Shown piece after piece: positions 44,501-56,500 of a stretch of DNA of 64,000 nucleotides. The position numbers and the translations under genes were made by a program. The stretch comes from Alviniconcha marisindica. Taxonomy: Eukaryota; Mollusca; Gastropoda; Provannidae. A model generated the notes under the pieces. That model made no database searches, was not told the origin of the DNA, and was given only the letters and a program-made list of their open reading frames with translations. Position 1 is the stretch's first letter; each line of letters opens with the position of its first letter. The stretch is from NCBI GenBank assembly GCA_018857735.1, contig JABMCL010001782.1, positions 348,501 to 412,500 on the forward strand. Reading direction: 5' to 3'.

Positions 44501-46159
44501 CTGCAGGGGCCCAAGGGAAAGATGAGCTCCAGCATCGAGTCTTCCTCCATCTTCCTGACGGACACACCAGAGCAGATCAGAGATAAGGTAAAGTTTCTGG
44601 GACTGGCTGTCCTGTGGGAATTGAACATGTTTGGTGTCATTAGAGCTGCACAATATTACCTTGGTAAACCTTGGGACAAAGTTTTTGTGTTACAGTATAC
44701 TGGTATGGCTGCAGCATACTGGTACACATGGCCATTTTCATAAGCAATAGCAAAAGGTGCTGAAAGCAGTGAAGGGAAACAACACTTGTGTCAACTGTAG
44801 TAATCTTGGCAGAATCTTTTTTGACCTGAAGTTGTTAAAAAGCCAAGGGGAAATCTGATGTTTAGCAGAATTTTGCCTCAGAGTATGTGTGTGTGTGTGC
44901 ATACATGTATGTATAATTATATATATATATATGTGTATGTGTGTGTGGATGTGCATATATATCTGTAGTTTGAGTCACTGAACTTTGATTCCATGAACTG
45001 ACTTCTCAGTGATACTGGCACACCAGTGAAAAGTAGTGGTATGATGATGAAATATCAGTATTGTACCAGTCTGGTTTTTGTAGACAGCTGGTTGGCCTAG
45101 TGGTAATGCATTAAGCAGGTAAGCAGAAGGACCTTGGCTCGATTCTGCTTCGGCTCCCCTCTCAAAAGTTGTGGTCTGTGGACACTGTCTTGTGACTTTT
45201 AGTGCCCAGTGTTACCTTGGAAACATTTACCCTTTGCTTGAACCTTCTGTGTCAGTTTTGGATTTCAGATAGAGTGAGTATGATGATTCCATTTTTCTGA
45301 ACAGGTCATGAAGCACGCATTTTCTGGAGGCCAGGACACGGTGGAGGAACAGAGGAAAAAAGGCGGTGACTGTGACAGGGATGTCTCCTTCCAGTATCTG
45401 AGATTCTTCCTGGAAGATGATGCCAAGCTGGAACAGATTCGCCAGGTTGGTGCATGTCTTAATGTTGGTTAGGGTCCAGTATAGAACTTTATGTTATTGT
45501 ATGTACATAGTATATTGACATTTGTTGAGAATGTAGCAACAGAACAGATTCAGAAAATGTAAACCACTTGCTGTTTGTATGCTGCATAAATACTACCATT
45601 GATTGCTCAGGCACGTAGAGTACTTTTTTTTCTTCTTCTTATTTTCTCTCCATTTTTCACGGTCCTGCTGTTTATGACCCAACGGTCCTGTTGTCTTTGA
45701 AACAGCTGCCAATCTGTTTTTTACCCAGCCGGCCAGTTGTTCTATTGTTTTTGACCCAACCACTCAGTTATTTTTGACCCAACAGGACTGCACAAGTGGA
45801 AAGCTGCTCAATGGTGAGCCTTTCTGCCCTGTTTTGACACAGTTGTCCTACTGTTTTTGACCCAACCATCCAATTATTTTTGACTCAGCAGGACCGCACA
45901 AGTGGAAAGCTGCTCACTGGTGAGCCTATCTGTCCTACTATTTTGACCGAGTTATCCTACTGTTTTTGACCCAACTATCCTGTCATTTTTGATCCAACAG
46001 GACTATACGAGTGGAAAGCTGCTCACTGGTGAGCTGAAGAAGGAGCTGATCACCGTGCTGCAGAAGCTGGTCGGTGAGCATCAGCGGCGACGGGCCCAGG
46101 TGACTGATGAGGTGGTGAAACGCTACATGACACCCAGAAAGCTCAAGTTCGACTACTAG
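40111..46159 (+). CDS. WARS1: Cytoplasmic tryptophanyl-tRNA synthetase, upstream divergent copy
   Basis: This class Ic synthetase joins tryptophan to tRNA-Trp in the cytosol. Exons: 40111-40345, 40730-40844, 41695-41814, 42899-43081, 43685-43892, 44414-44587, 45305-45445, 46001-46159; phases agree and give 444 residues (human 471). [17 protein letters not shown] contains the HIGH-equivalent (146-149), IQLTDDEK the tryptophan-site Gln, AIQAAPSF the second Gln, and KMSSS (323-327) replaces KMSAS. The C-terminus ends [19 protein letters not shown]. The first 50 residues are helical and Ala-rich and do not clearly form a WHEP domain. Departures from animal consensus: KKFGSN for VRFGSS, HRFIRRD for HHFLRRG, GLLKPAL for GYPKPAL, GGQDT for GGRDT, and loss of the MG after DY. 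It is a tandem paralogue of the gene at 51246. Confidence 0.92.
41095..41225 (-). mobile_element. LINE 3' tail fragment in WARS1 copy 1, intron 2
   Basis: Across two frames the minus strand reads [20 protein letters not shown] and [15 protein letters not shown], the usual end of CR1/RTE-type reverse-transcriptase ORFs, with a frameshift between. A relative of the TTAA element (11222-11724) follows at about 41230-41450, then a TA microsatellite at 41513-41580. Confidence 0.65.
45084..45260 (+). mobile_element. tRNA-derived SINE (family 1), in WARS1 copy 1 intron 6
   Basis: The head TTGGCCTAGTGGTAATGC is box-A-like and GGCTCGATTCTGC is the box-B region. CTTCGGCTCCCCTCTC and GTGGACACTGTCTTGTGAC follow, as in the copies at 1130 and 268. 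It ends about 45 bp before exon 7. Confidence 0.7.
45786..45813 (+). pseudogene. Pseudo-exon copy of WARS1 exon 8 start, unit 1 (28 nt)
   Basis: An acceptor-like AACAG precedes a 28-nt stretch encoding DCTSGKLLN, and a consensus donor (G then GTGAGC) follows. Inclusion between exons 7 and 8 would shift the frame because 28 is not a multiple of three. Confidence 0.7.
45892..45919 (+). pseudogene. Pseudo-exon copy of WARS1 exon 8 start, unit 2 (28 nt)
   Basis: An acceptor-like CAGCAG precedes a 28-nt stretch encoding DRTSGKLLT, again with donor GTGAGC. Identity to the start of the true exon is 25 of 28 bases or better by eye. Two pseudo-exons together (56 nt) would also shift the frame. Confidence 0.7.
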
Positions 46160-48086
46160 TATGTCTATGGCACCTCACTGCCCTCATAAAAAAAGTCTGG
46201 AATCTCTGGCAGTGTCAAGTGACATTGGATGTGCATAGTGACGCTTCAGCAAAAATTGTACCATCTGGTGTAGCACCATCACCAGCCAAAACTATGTGTT
46301 CAAAAAACTTGTTTATGCCATGTTGTATTATCTGCTTGTGCTCGTGTAGCCATAACTGTACGCACAAACAGTGTATCCTTTTGGGGAGTAATGTCATTTC
46401 ATAACCAGACATTACTGTGGGACAGTTTATTCGCACAGTCCTTTTTCTTTCTTTTTTCATGCTTCTTGAACTGCTGCTGTTAATTTGAGGACCTGTGTTT
46501 TAATTGGTGGCCTGAGGGTTGATCTCCCTCCCAGGAAGTGACCTTGAATTCACATAGTTACAGAAGGATGAAAACAATTCAGTAAATGGTAAAAATGTGA
46601 TAATTTGTGGATCAAATCAAACAAAATGTTTGTGTAAAATTTACAGAGGGATGAAAACAGTTCAGTCCAGAAAAGGTAAAAACATAAAAATACATGATTA
46701 TTTGGAGATTAAAACTAACAAAAGGTTAAAATTGGATGCTTTTTATTAAGACATCAGTGTGGACATTTTCAGCAAGCAGTTAGAAGAATTAGCCTTTATC
46801 AGTTCCAGCTAGAAAACGATTTGTTCATGTATGAAGTTTTTGTTTAGGTGTTGTTTTTCTGCAGTATTCTTCTTCTTTTTTTCATTTGCTGGCTAATTTT
46901 ACCCCAAATATTACCGTAACTTGCATAGTGATGTAAGATTAGCTTGGGATTAATGCAACAGATCATCCCCTATGCAGAATTCTGCAGTGTTTTCATTTAT
47001 CACCATTTAACTTTTGTTTTGTCATTTTGAAAAAGGGGCTAGTGTGTTGTATTGTCATATTAGTTAGTTTAATTTTTTAATTTTTTTTTTACCATTTATA
47101 TGTTTGGATGCTGCAGTATGACATCAAAACTTCACTTGATGGAGAGAAACACTGCAGAATTAAAAAAGAAAGTGAATTTTTTTCTAACTATATGTATTTC
47201 TTCTGTGACTTGTTCAGAGAATTGAGAGCTTCTTGTGTTCTTTCCGTGACGTGAAAGATGCTTTGGTAACATCAAAGACACTTTGGCAACATGAAAGTAA
47301 AAGGCAGGAAATAGTACATGAAAAGGTGTCATTGATGCTAAGAACTTATAAAATCTTAGACTTTCAATTGCAACATTGTTACTGCAGATCATGCTCTTTT
47401 TACATGTTCCATATATACCCATTATTTTCAGTTTGAAACTGAGGAAGCTAGTTCCTTTAAGAGCCAGAAAGGGGAAAAAAAGGGAGTAATTTTACATGAA
47501 AACTCACTGACTTAACTTTTAGCACTTTAGTTTTGTCAAGAGATTATATACATATAAAAGCAATCAATAATACTAATAAGAAGGAGCACAAGTGTAACAA
47601 GCAAATGTTGTGTTTGGGTTAACTGCAGGTGGAATATTTGTAAAATGTTTTCCACAAATAACATTAGGATAGATTTGACTTCAATGTAGCTACTATGACT
47701 AATAGTAATTATGCTTATATTCAGCATCTAGTCAATATTATTGATAATCAGCATTAGAACACATGATGATTTGGATCTGAATCAACTTTGGTGCTGTGGT
47801 AATTGTTGGTGCTCTTAGTGGAAGTAACTGTGCACCACAGGGTAATATTAATTTGATTGTGCATTAATTTTTTTAATTTTTTTGGCCTAGCCTGCTTGCT
47901 TGGTTTGAAATCTCATTTACTGTAGTTCTGACTGTTATGTATTGTATTGTAGCTGATTCTCAATATTAAACACACTGTAGTAAAGAAAATTGTGGTTGTT
48001 ATGTTGTATACTCATGCTGTAGAGTGCAGGGTTCCTCATCCTTACTCCACACCGGTGACCCAAGCATCCCTACGCATATTTTTATG

Positions 48087-48141
<55 letters not shown>

Positions 48142-48489
48142 CTACTGACTAATATCGGTCTCTTTTCAGAGCTAGTTTTTTTTTTTAATTACCTGACATC
48201 AAGTAAAAACGGAGAAAGGGTCAATTGCTGAATCAGTCCACAACAATATAAATTAATGAAGTGGTACATACTGCAGCAAAAGAAGAAAAAGAAAAAAGAT
48301 ACAGTTAATTACTTAATAGGTAACTGTTGTGACAGTCTGCCCATGATATAATGATGTAATTAATGACAATTGAAGCAGTCATACTCAGTGTACGTGTATG
48401 CAGAATTTCTTTTGTTTGGAGCAGTTTAATAGTATCTAATTATCATAGCATTTGTGCTGCTTTGTATGACGCCATTTTTTAAAATTATT

Positions 48490-48558
48490 TTTTTGGATAT
48501 AGTTTCGCTAAAGCACTTGAATATCTCAAGTGCTTTAGAGAAAATATATCCCCAAAAA
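48490..48558. repeat. Hairpin-forming inverted repeat
   Basis: A perfect 13-bp stem, CTAAAGCACTTGA against TCAAGTGCTTTAG (48508-48520, 48526-48538), has a 5-nt loop. An imperfect outer stem (TTTTTTGGATATA against ATATATCCCCAAAAAA) extends it to about 70 bp. Confidence 0.7.
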
Positions 48559-49617
48559 AGAAGAAAAAAAGTGTTGATATTGTATAATAGAAGTATTTAA
48601 GCCTTATCAGCAGACCATTTATGAATGACAACATGGTAGCTTAAAATAAAACTGTTGATAAAATAAATTCATATTCTTGTAAAGTGCTATTTTCTAAGCA
48701 GCGTTACACTCACTGCGCTGTACAAATATACAATTTGCTGGGGAAAAAGAATAAATTAATCATTAAAATTACCGTGAAGAATGGTGATGGAGAAGCGGAA
48801 CAAACAAACAACAAAAAAAGACCATCTAAAATCACGCTCAAAACACAGACTGACAATAAAAAGGAAGTCGCGTTCCCCTCTCCCAAAATGAAAAACAACA
48901 CTCGCACGCGCACACACGTGTTCTTAAATAGCAAAATTCTTAAACGGTTATCTTCCTCAATTAGCAGAAAATTAAAATGAAAGTCGATAATTGTCCAATA
49001 GTATTTTTTCTTATAAAATGAGAAGCTCAACAGCCAATGAAAACATGAGTAACAGCGGTCTTCTGACGCAACGCATGGTAGTCCCGGCGTGGAACGTGGT
49101 TAGTAAACAATTTGGTGAAATATTCAGTTTCCATAGCTTGCATCAGGTATTTAGACTAGTATTGTGTGTGTGAGCGCTGAGGGCGTCAGTGAGAGCATTA
49201 CAAATGTCGTTATCATTATTAACATTATAAATGACAAAATATAAAAGGAAGAATTGTTTCTGTAACATACGTTGCTTGCGTCCACTCCCGGAATCTGTAA
49301 GTGGTATTGGTGCGACGGGTTGGGGTGCACAGCGGTAGTGGGCTATCGGCACTTCGCCGAAGCCAGGGCCGACTGAAAAGTGAAAGCACTCAGTACTGAC
49401 TAAATGGACTGTTGTCGAAGTGGTTCCAGGCTATGAATCTGTATGATTATGATAGTTCTTGGCCAGCTAGGAGTGCTTGTAATTTTGTATTGTTCGTTAT
49501 TACAATGACAGTGTGGCACTCTGTAGTATCACTATCAGTCGTTGTTTAGGATGCAGTTTCTCCCGGGTTTCTGGACACAAAGACCGTTGATCTGCTGGAT
49601 CGGATCTGACATCTTTG

Positions 49618-50045
49618 TTTTAGGGGATTAAGAATGTATCTGCTGGCAGTGGAACCAGCCCCTTGACCATCTTGTGCATGAAGGTGAGATGCAATTGTTC
49701 ATGCCGCCCCCGGGGAGTTGGGAGATAATGCTTGTGGAGCAGACCCATCACAAAGCCAGGTGTTTGGGACCTAATACTGCTACAGTCTCTGGCTATGAAT
49801 GGTGCTGCATTTTGCTGGATTCGCTGCAACTTGTCGATGTCCTGTGAGTTGAGGTGTCAGTCACAGATGATGGTTCCGTACTCCAGGAGCTGGCAGATGA
49901 GTGCTAGGTAGACATTCCAGTTGCACTTGCAGGTTGTAGGGCAGGGCCTGACTGAGGTGCCAGCAAAGGAATCTCAGGGTGCCACATTTCTCTATCAGTC
50001 CATGGCTTGTAGTTATCTGCATGCCAAGACAAATAATTGTCACTA
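49618..50045 (-). pseudogene. Degenerate LINE reverse-transcriptase C-terminal fragment
   Basis: One minus-strand frame reads LALICQLLEYGTIICD, a stop, then LNSQDIDKLQRIQQNAAPFI, a degenerate stretch, and LHLTFMHKMVKGLVPLPADT. This is the jockey/CR1-type layout (LVRPILEY...DIDKLE.VQR.AARFI...RLTFLYK...GLVP). The internal stop and lack of flanking RT domains show it is dead. Confidence 0.7.
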
Positions 50046-50981
50046 TGTCATTTGACAGCAGTGACAGCTCAACGTCGCTGAAAATTGAAGAGTGATATGA
50101 TCTAAATCTTGCTGTACAATTTCAGGAAAACTGTTTATTTTGACTTTTGTTAAAGTCTAATGTGGTTTGTGGGTGTGTGTTAAAAAAAATATGGTGAAAA
50201 GTTTATGCCTATAGATATTGTCAAACATACAAAAGATAACTTTAACTGTTTAACCGTAACATTATAAAACAAAAACAAAAACAAATCACTGATGTTTGGT
50301 AAGTATAATTTGTATTGGAAATCTGTTTTTTGGGACAACTGAATGCTGAAATTCATTTTCATGTGTGTGTGAGGCTAAAGCTGTAAAAGAAATAGCCCCA
50401 AATGATCAAGATAAGTGTTGCAAGTGGGGTGGAATTAAATATTTTATGAACATGTATATTAAAAAAAGTAAGAAAAAAAGTATGTTTTGTTTCATTGACT
50501 GTGGAAGCACCTCCGGCTGTGTATCCTGTGAAACCTTTGGTTGTATACATGTAGCCCATTCTTGGTACTCAAAAAAGAAAAAAAGAAAATAAAGCTATGA
50601 ATTTTACTCAGAATGATGATATATTTATCGGTAACAATTCAAAAAGAAGAAGAGATAATTGCAAATGGAACACCATTATTGTCTTATTCCAGACAAACAT
50701 CCACTACAGTGGTACAGAATTCAGTAATTTAGGTTGTAAAGTATGGCAATACTAGTGCCAACACTTTTAACAAAAAATCCCTGAATTTTATGTTCCAACA
50801 GATGGCATGAGCATCAGCACATTATTTCCAGGATTTTATTCAAACTCAAAGTCTTATTTCAGCAGACTATTATCATCACAATCTGTGTATGCTTAATGGT
50901 ACTGGTAGTATACATCATATATTACTCATTTAAATATTGATGCTATTGGTTTTATAGTTATTGCAAATTGCTGATAAACAC

Positions 50982-51041
50982 AGTTTCAAAACATTTCATC
51001 AGACAGCACTATAATGCTGTGTGATGAAATGTTTTGAAACT
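50982..51041. repeat. 60-bp near-perfect palindrome
   Basis: The left arm AGTTTCAAAACATTTCATCA pairs with TGATGAAATGTTTTGAAACT, and the inner ACAGCA pairs with TGCTGT around a 6-nt loop; only one position per arm is unpaired. It lies 205 bp upstream of the second WARS1 start codon. Confidence 0.85.
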
Positions 51042-51245
51042 CTATTATGCATACTGTCAGGCCAGTAGGTGATCCACTGTCACCATATCTGGACTGGAAT
51101 GTTTGATAGGAAGACATAATTTGTACAGAATAATTTTATTGAGACTAAGGACTATTTTGATTTAAAAAAAATTGGAGTTGTGGAACTGTGTTGTCTTTCA
51201 GTACATGTAATTGACATTGTACTTTGGCTTAGGCAGCATCTGAAC

Positions 51246-53459
51246 ATGACGACGGAAGAATCCACAAAAGCCATGGAGGAGGTGAAGATTGGCGACTCAG
51301 CTCCGGGGGAGCAGGAAGATGTTGTTGACCCCTGGAATGTGAAGAGTTCTTCAGACAAAGGCGTTGATTATGACAAACTGATCAGTAAGATTTTCATGTT
51401 TATCACTGTTTTCACACACACACACACACACTTGCAAACCCAACAACAGCAATGACAAAAAATCTTACAGTTGCTAGTATTTGTTAAGTTATACTTTGGT
51501 CTTATTACTCGTAACAAATTACATGTTATGTATGGTAGAAATAGATTTGTGTTGTGTTTTTTGGGGGGCATGGGGTAGATGGGGTGGGCTCCATCTCATA
51601 AAAGTCCAGGCTCCATCTCATAAAAGGCCTACAGATGGGTGCATTCATCACATTCAAAAGCACACACACATGTATGAATGTACACATGCATGCACATTTG
51701 CACACACACACAAACACTCAGACTCACACATGCACATGGCACATGCATGCACACTTGTGCATTCATACACACACACACACAAATGCACACGTTAGTGATG
51801 ATGTTCTCTCACTCTTAGCCACAAAGAGTCTATCGGTTGCAAGAGGCAGGCTGCAAGGCTTGACAATAATTTGTACATCTGTGACCAGATCCTGCTCATT
51901 GATAATGAAACCTGGTTCCTAAACTGGATAATATATAAAGAGACCAGGCATTTTGAGACAAAAACCTTCATTCTGTTTTTTTGTTTTTTAACTGCTTCTG
52001 ACCTGTTGGACAAAACATGGTTTGAGAAGGCTTGCCCTGGCTTTAACTAAAGTTTGACATGATGACAGTTAAAAATTACTGAGGGAAATTGATCCTGCTG
52101 GACTTGTTTGTTTCTTGTTTTACTGATGCATCCATTCAGTCTCCTTTTCTTCCAGTTCGGTTTGGCAGCAGCAAACTTGATGATGCCTTGATACAGAGAA
52201 TGGAGAAAGTCACTGGCAAGCCTGTCCATCACTTCCTGCGACGGGGAATATTTTTCTCTCACAGGTACATATTTGATAATGCTTCTGATTAATAAGCAAC
52301 ATTGTCCTTCACCCCTAGCCCTATCACTGTATCAGGATGTATAGTGTGTGTTTTTTGTGTGGTGTGTGCACACGTCTTTCACATAGTTATGCTTGAAGTT
52401 GAACCTTTGTCAATGTCTACATTATGTGCTAGCTTTTTGTTAAATTGCTGGTAACATTTTCCATTTTGATGTATATGTGTCATATTATGCTTGTTCAGCG
52501 TTTTGGGCCACAGGGTAGGCGCTTTACAAATTTCCATTATTATGGGATATAAATCATACAGGTAGAATGTGTGCACCCAGGAAAGCCCATCATGCACTCC
52601 ATTCCATCTCTCAGTGTTGCCTTTGGAACAGTTCCAGTGCTGGTCTGATTTAAGCTGTAAAATTCTTTGGGTCACTGAAAGCGCTCTACATATATTCCCC
52701 ACTCTTATTATTGATGGTGACCCTTTTTTCCCCTTTAAGGAAGGCCATTGAGCACTTCCTCTTTCTGTGCCTCTCTCCTCTTGGCAGGCGATGGTGTGAT
52801 TCCTTGGCTTTGCGCTCATATGGAGTGTCTAAAGCTCCTCAACACTTGCTATCTTTTGAGACTCAAGGCACTTGTGATGGTTGTTTTGCCAGCTAGTCTG
52901 TCAGATCAGTCATTTCACTTGACTCCAGCATGTGCAGGACAGTACAGCTACAGGAGTCTCTGAAGGTTGATGTCAGATATTACCAGTCAAGGAATGTCCA
53001 AAATATTCATAACAGAAGTCAGAAGTTCAGAGAGGGGAAGTTGTCAGTAGGATAGTCGGAACACTGGTGTACCATCAACAAATTTGCCACAGAGAAACAG
53101 TTAGTTACCAGTACTTTTACAAGGAATGTTATGTCCTGACTGAGGGCGGCAAAACTGGATTGAAGTTGGCCGACCCCTCACTGACAGTCACCCCTCTTTT
53201 GTGACTGCTTTTGATTGATTTCTTCAGTGGTCAGGTAACAGGGGTTCTACTGTAATTGTATTATTGATAGAGGCAGTTTATTCAGGTCTCTTTCAAACCG
53301 GTGTAAAGAGCCAGAGTGTATGCTTTAAAGTTAGTAACATTTACTTGTACTAAGCTTGCATTGTATATATATGATTAATAATAATTAAAGTATTTATAAA
53401 GTGCAAAATTGTGTCCATAGAGACTATTCTAAGTGCATACACTCACAGACACACACATG

Positions 53460-53504
<45 letters not shown>

Positions 53505-56500
53505 GAGGCACCTGTGTATACAAGCATACTGGCTATACAAAGCTTAATTTAAACAACTTGGAACTGGAAGCAAACGGAGACTTGAGACAAATGAAGACAG
53601 CATATATATATATATTGCATTTGTTGTGTATGCTCCTGCTGTTAGTAAGTGCTTCTATTAGCATTACCCTTCTAAAAAAATGTTTTTATCGTTTATTCAG
53701 TATGATTTTTTTAATTGTCCAGAGATATGCATTCCTTGCTGGACTTGTACGAGAAGAAGCAGCCATTTTATCTCTACACTGGTCGTGGTCCTTCATCAGA
53801 TGCAATGCATCTGGGTCATCTTGTGCCTTTCATCATGACAAAGTGAGTAGAGCTACAGTACTGGTATGGACACCCACACTGTTACAATATTTTGTACCAG
53901 CTTAATGCTGGTATTTTCAAAGGTATACCAGGAACAGCAGGGTGTGCACGCATGCATACATGTACCTGTTGCATGCATACAGGCACCCAATACAGGTATG
54001 CACATCAGCAGTAGCAAACAACTAAAACTACAACAATGAATTAAAGAAATGATATGTAACACATAGATGTGTAAACTGCCTGTCATATCTTGGCTATGTT
54101 TGTATTGTGAAGAGTTGGACTGTTTCTATCCAAGGTGGCTTCAGGATGTGTTTGATGTCCCACTGGTGATCCAGCTGACTGACGATGAGAAATACCTGTG
54201 GAAAGACCTCAGTGATGAGGAGGCCAATGCGCTGGCCTATGAGAACGCCAAGGACATCATTGCCTGTGGCTTTGAAGAGGACAAGACCTTCATCTTCAGT
54301 GACTTTGATTATATGGGGTGAGTTTTTTGTCCGCATGCCAGAACATTCAGATTTAACTGTACAAACTGTGGAAGCACATGTTGTGAAATTCTGATGGCAG
54401 CGTTTATATCCAAATGGGGGGGGTGGGGATGCAGCTTAGTTGGTTGAGCGTTTGGTCCAGCCCTCTGTTGATGCAGGGTAGACTCCCAGGTACTGCAGGG
54501 GATTTTTCTCCTGGCCCAGAGTTAACGTTCAGTGCAATGTTCATAAACAACACCTTCAGTTTTGACCAGTTGGAGAAAAATCAACTTGCATTTAACAACA
54601 TGCAATTCTTTTTATGCAATATTAATGAAATTGTGCATACATGAAGAAGTCATACATGTAAGAAATATTTTGTTGAACATATCTGAAATCAGTTCAGTGG
54701 CTTAAAAGTTGTAGCATATTTTAGTTGTGTATCAGCTTGAATGTTGAAGTTTACTGCCTGTGCTCAGCTGCTGTTAATGCACTCCATACAGAGGGGGTAA
54801 AAAAAGTCATGTGTTATAACTTAAACATCCAGTGTTTTTTAATACGCAGAATGTGTTGTGAAATTCAGACAGAATATATTGTGAAATTCAGACAGAATAT
54901 ATTGTGGAATCAGACAGAAAATGTTGTGAAGTTCAGAGACAGTGTGATGTGTGTTGCAGAGGGCAGTTCTACAGGACTGTCTGCAGAATTCAAAGACGGG
55001 TCACCAACAACCAAGCCTGGGGTATTTTTGGTTTTAACGGAGAGACAAACATTGGCAAGAACTCCTTTCCAGCCATCCAGGCAGCACCTAGTTTCAGCTC
55101 TTCGTTTCCTGAAATCTTCAATGGGAAAACCAACGTCCCATGTCTGATCCCGTGCGCTATTGACCAGGTGTGTAAACATATCATGCTGGCTTTGGTTACT
55201 TGCTGAAAATGTTCACCATTCCTTCTTTGTATTGTGTAAAATATAGTGATATAATTCATCATCTTAATACTCTGGTTATATCCAACCCCCATCCCTTAAG
55301 ACACAGTTAGCCCATGTTCATATTCATTGGTATTTTCTGTTTGTAATAGATTTTTTGTTGTTGAAATATTTATTGGGGTGTTTCATTATTTATTATTTTA
55401 ATAATTGTACAAAGTTTAGTTCATATCCTGGCTGGTGGCAACAACATATAATTTGCCAAGGCTAAAAAATACATAGATGAAATTGAGAAATTTGTACAGC
55501 TCAATACATTCATGAACTTGGGATGGAGGGGTGTGGGGTGGGGGCATGTTGTAACTACTTAAACAGATCAGTGGACAACAGAAGTACTTTCATTCCAAAT
55601 AAAACCAAAACATTCCAAATGCATTGTAATGTGTCATGAACACAGTTTAGATAATTCTTATGGCTGCCATTCCTTTATTGCTAAGGTCTAGTTGCGGCTG
55701 GCAAGATTGCTGTCTGGGTATAACTTCATCAGTTGTAAGGGCATCGAGTACTGGTTGTCTTTGTACCACCACCAGCGGCTGGCAAGATTGCTGAGTGGTT
55801 ATAACTTCATGGGTTGTAAGGGTATAGAGTACTGCTTGTCTTCATACTACTGCCAGTGTTAAGACGTGTTTAACACTGAAGTGTCTCTGTAGAGGTAATG
55901 ACGGGGACAGTGTCACAACTATTGAAGAGAAAAGGAGAGCCAAAGCGGACTCAAACTGATATGTCTGGTTCCAAGCCTTGAGCCTTTTACCAGCTCATGT
56001 TTTCTATACCTGTGTTATCCATGGTTTGGGTGCACACACATACTGACAACATGGACAGTGAGTCTGTGTCCTTTGCCATGTACACGTTTGAGGATGTAAC
56101 CTTGTTGGATTTTATGTTGGTTGCATATCTTGTGTTCCAGGTGTGAGATTGCACTGGTGATTTAGGTTTGTTGTTGCCCCTTGGACATGTGACATCAGTT
56201 GGGCACTGTTACTTCCCCTTGTTGATTTGGCTGCCAATAATGCCAAGGGGAAACTTGTTTGGGTTGACAGTGAAATGATTCATTACATCCCCAGCAGCGA
56301 TTTATTTTAAATAAAAATAAAATTTAATCTAAAAAAAACAAGCATGGTTTTGATTTACAGTCATTGAACAGTTGCATTAAACTTTTCATGATGAGAATTA
56401 CCCTGGGCTTACATCTCTCCATTCTGAACCATTCTCGCAGGACCCGTACTTCAGAATGACTCGAGATGTGGCCCCGAGGCTAGGCTATCCCAAGCCAGCG

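Larger units (their letters stand above)
45660..46034 (+). repeat. Tandem duplication of the intron 7/exon 8 junction, about 107-bp units
   Basis: Three full units and a partial one share TTTTTGACCCAAC, an AG acceptor, then GACTRYACRAGTGGAAAGCT and GCTCAMTG followed by GTGAGC. The last unit runs into functional exon 8 at 46001. Spacing between equivalent acceptor points is 106 and 109 bp. Confidence 0.9.
46160..51245. other. Spacer between the two WARS1 copies
   Basis: I recognise no host gene in these 5.1 kb. It contains the 3' UTR of the first copy, a GA tract (48090-48137), a small hairpin (48490-48558), a LINE-tail-like stretch (49165-49215), a degenerate reverse-transcriptase fragment (49618-50045) and a near-perfect palindrome (50982-51041). 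The promoter and 5' UTR of the second copy presumably lie in its last 1-2 kb. Confidence 0.5.
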
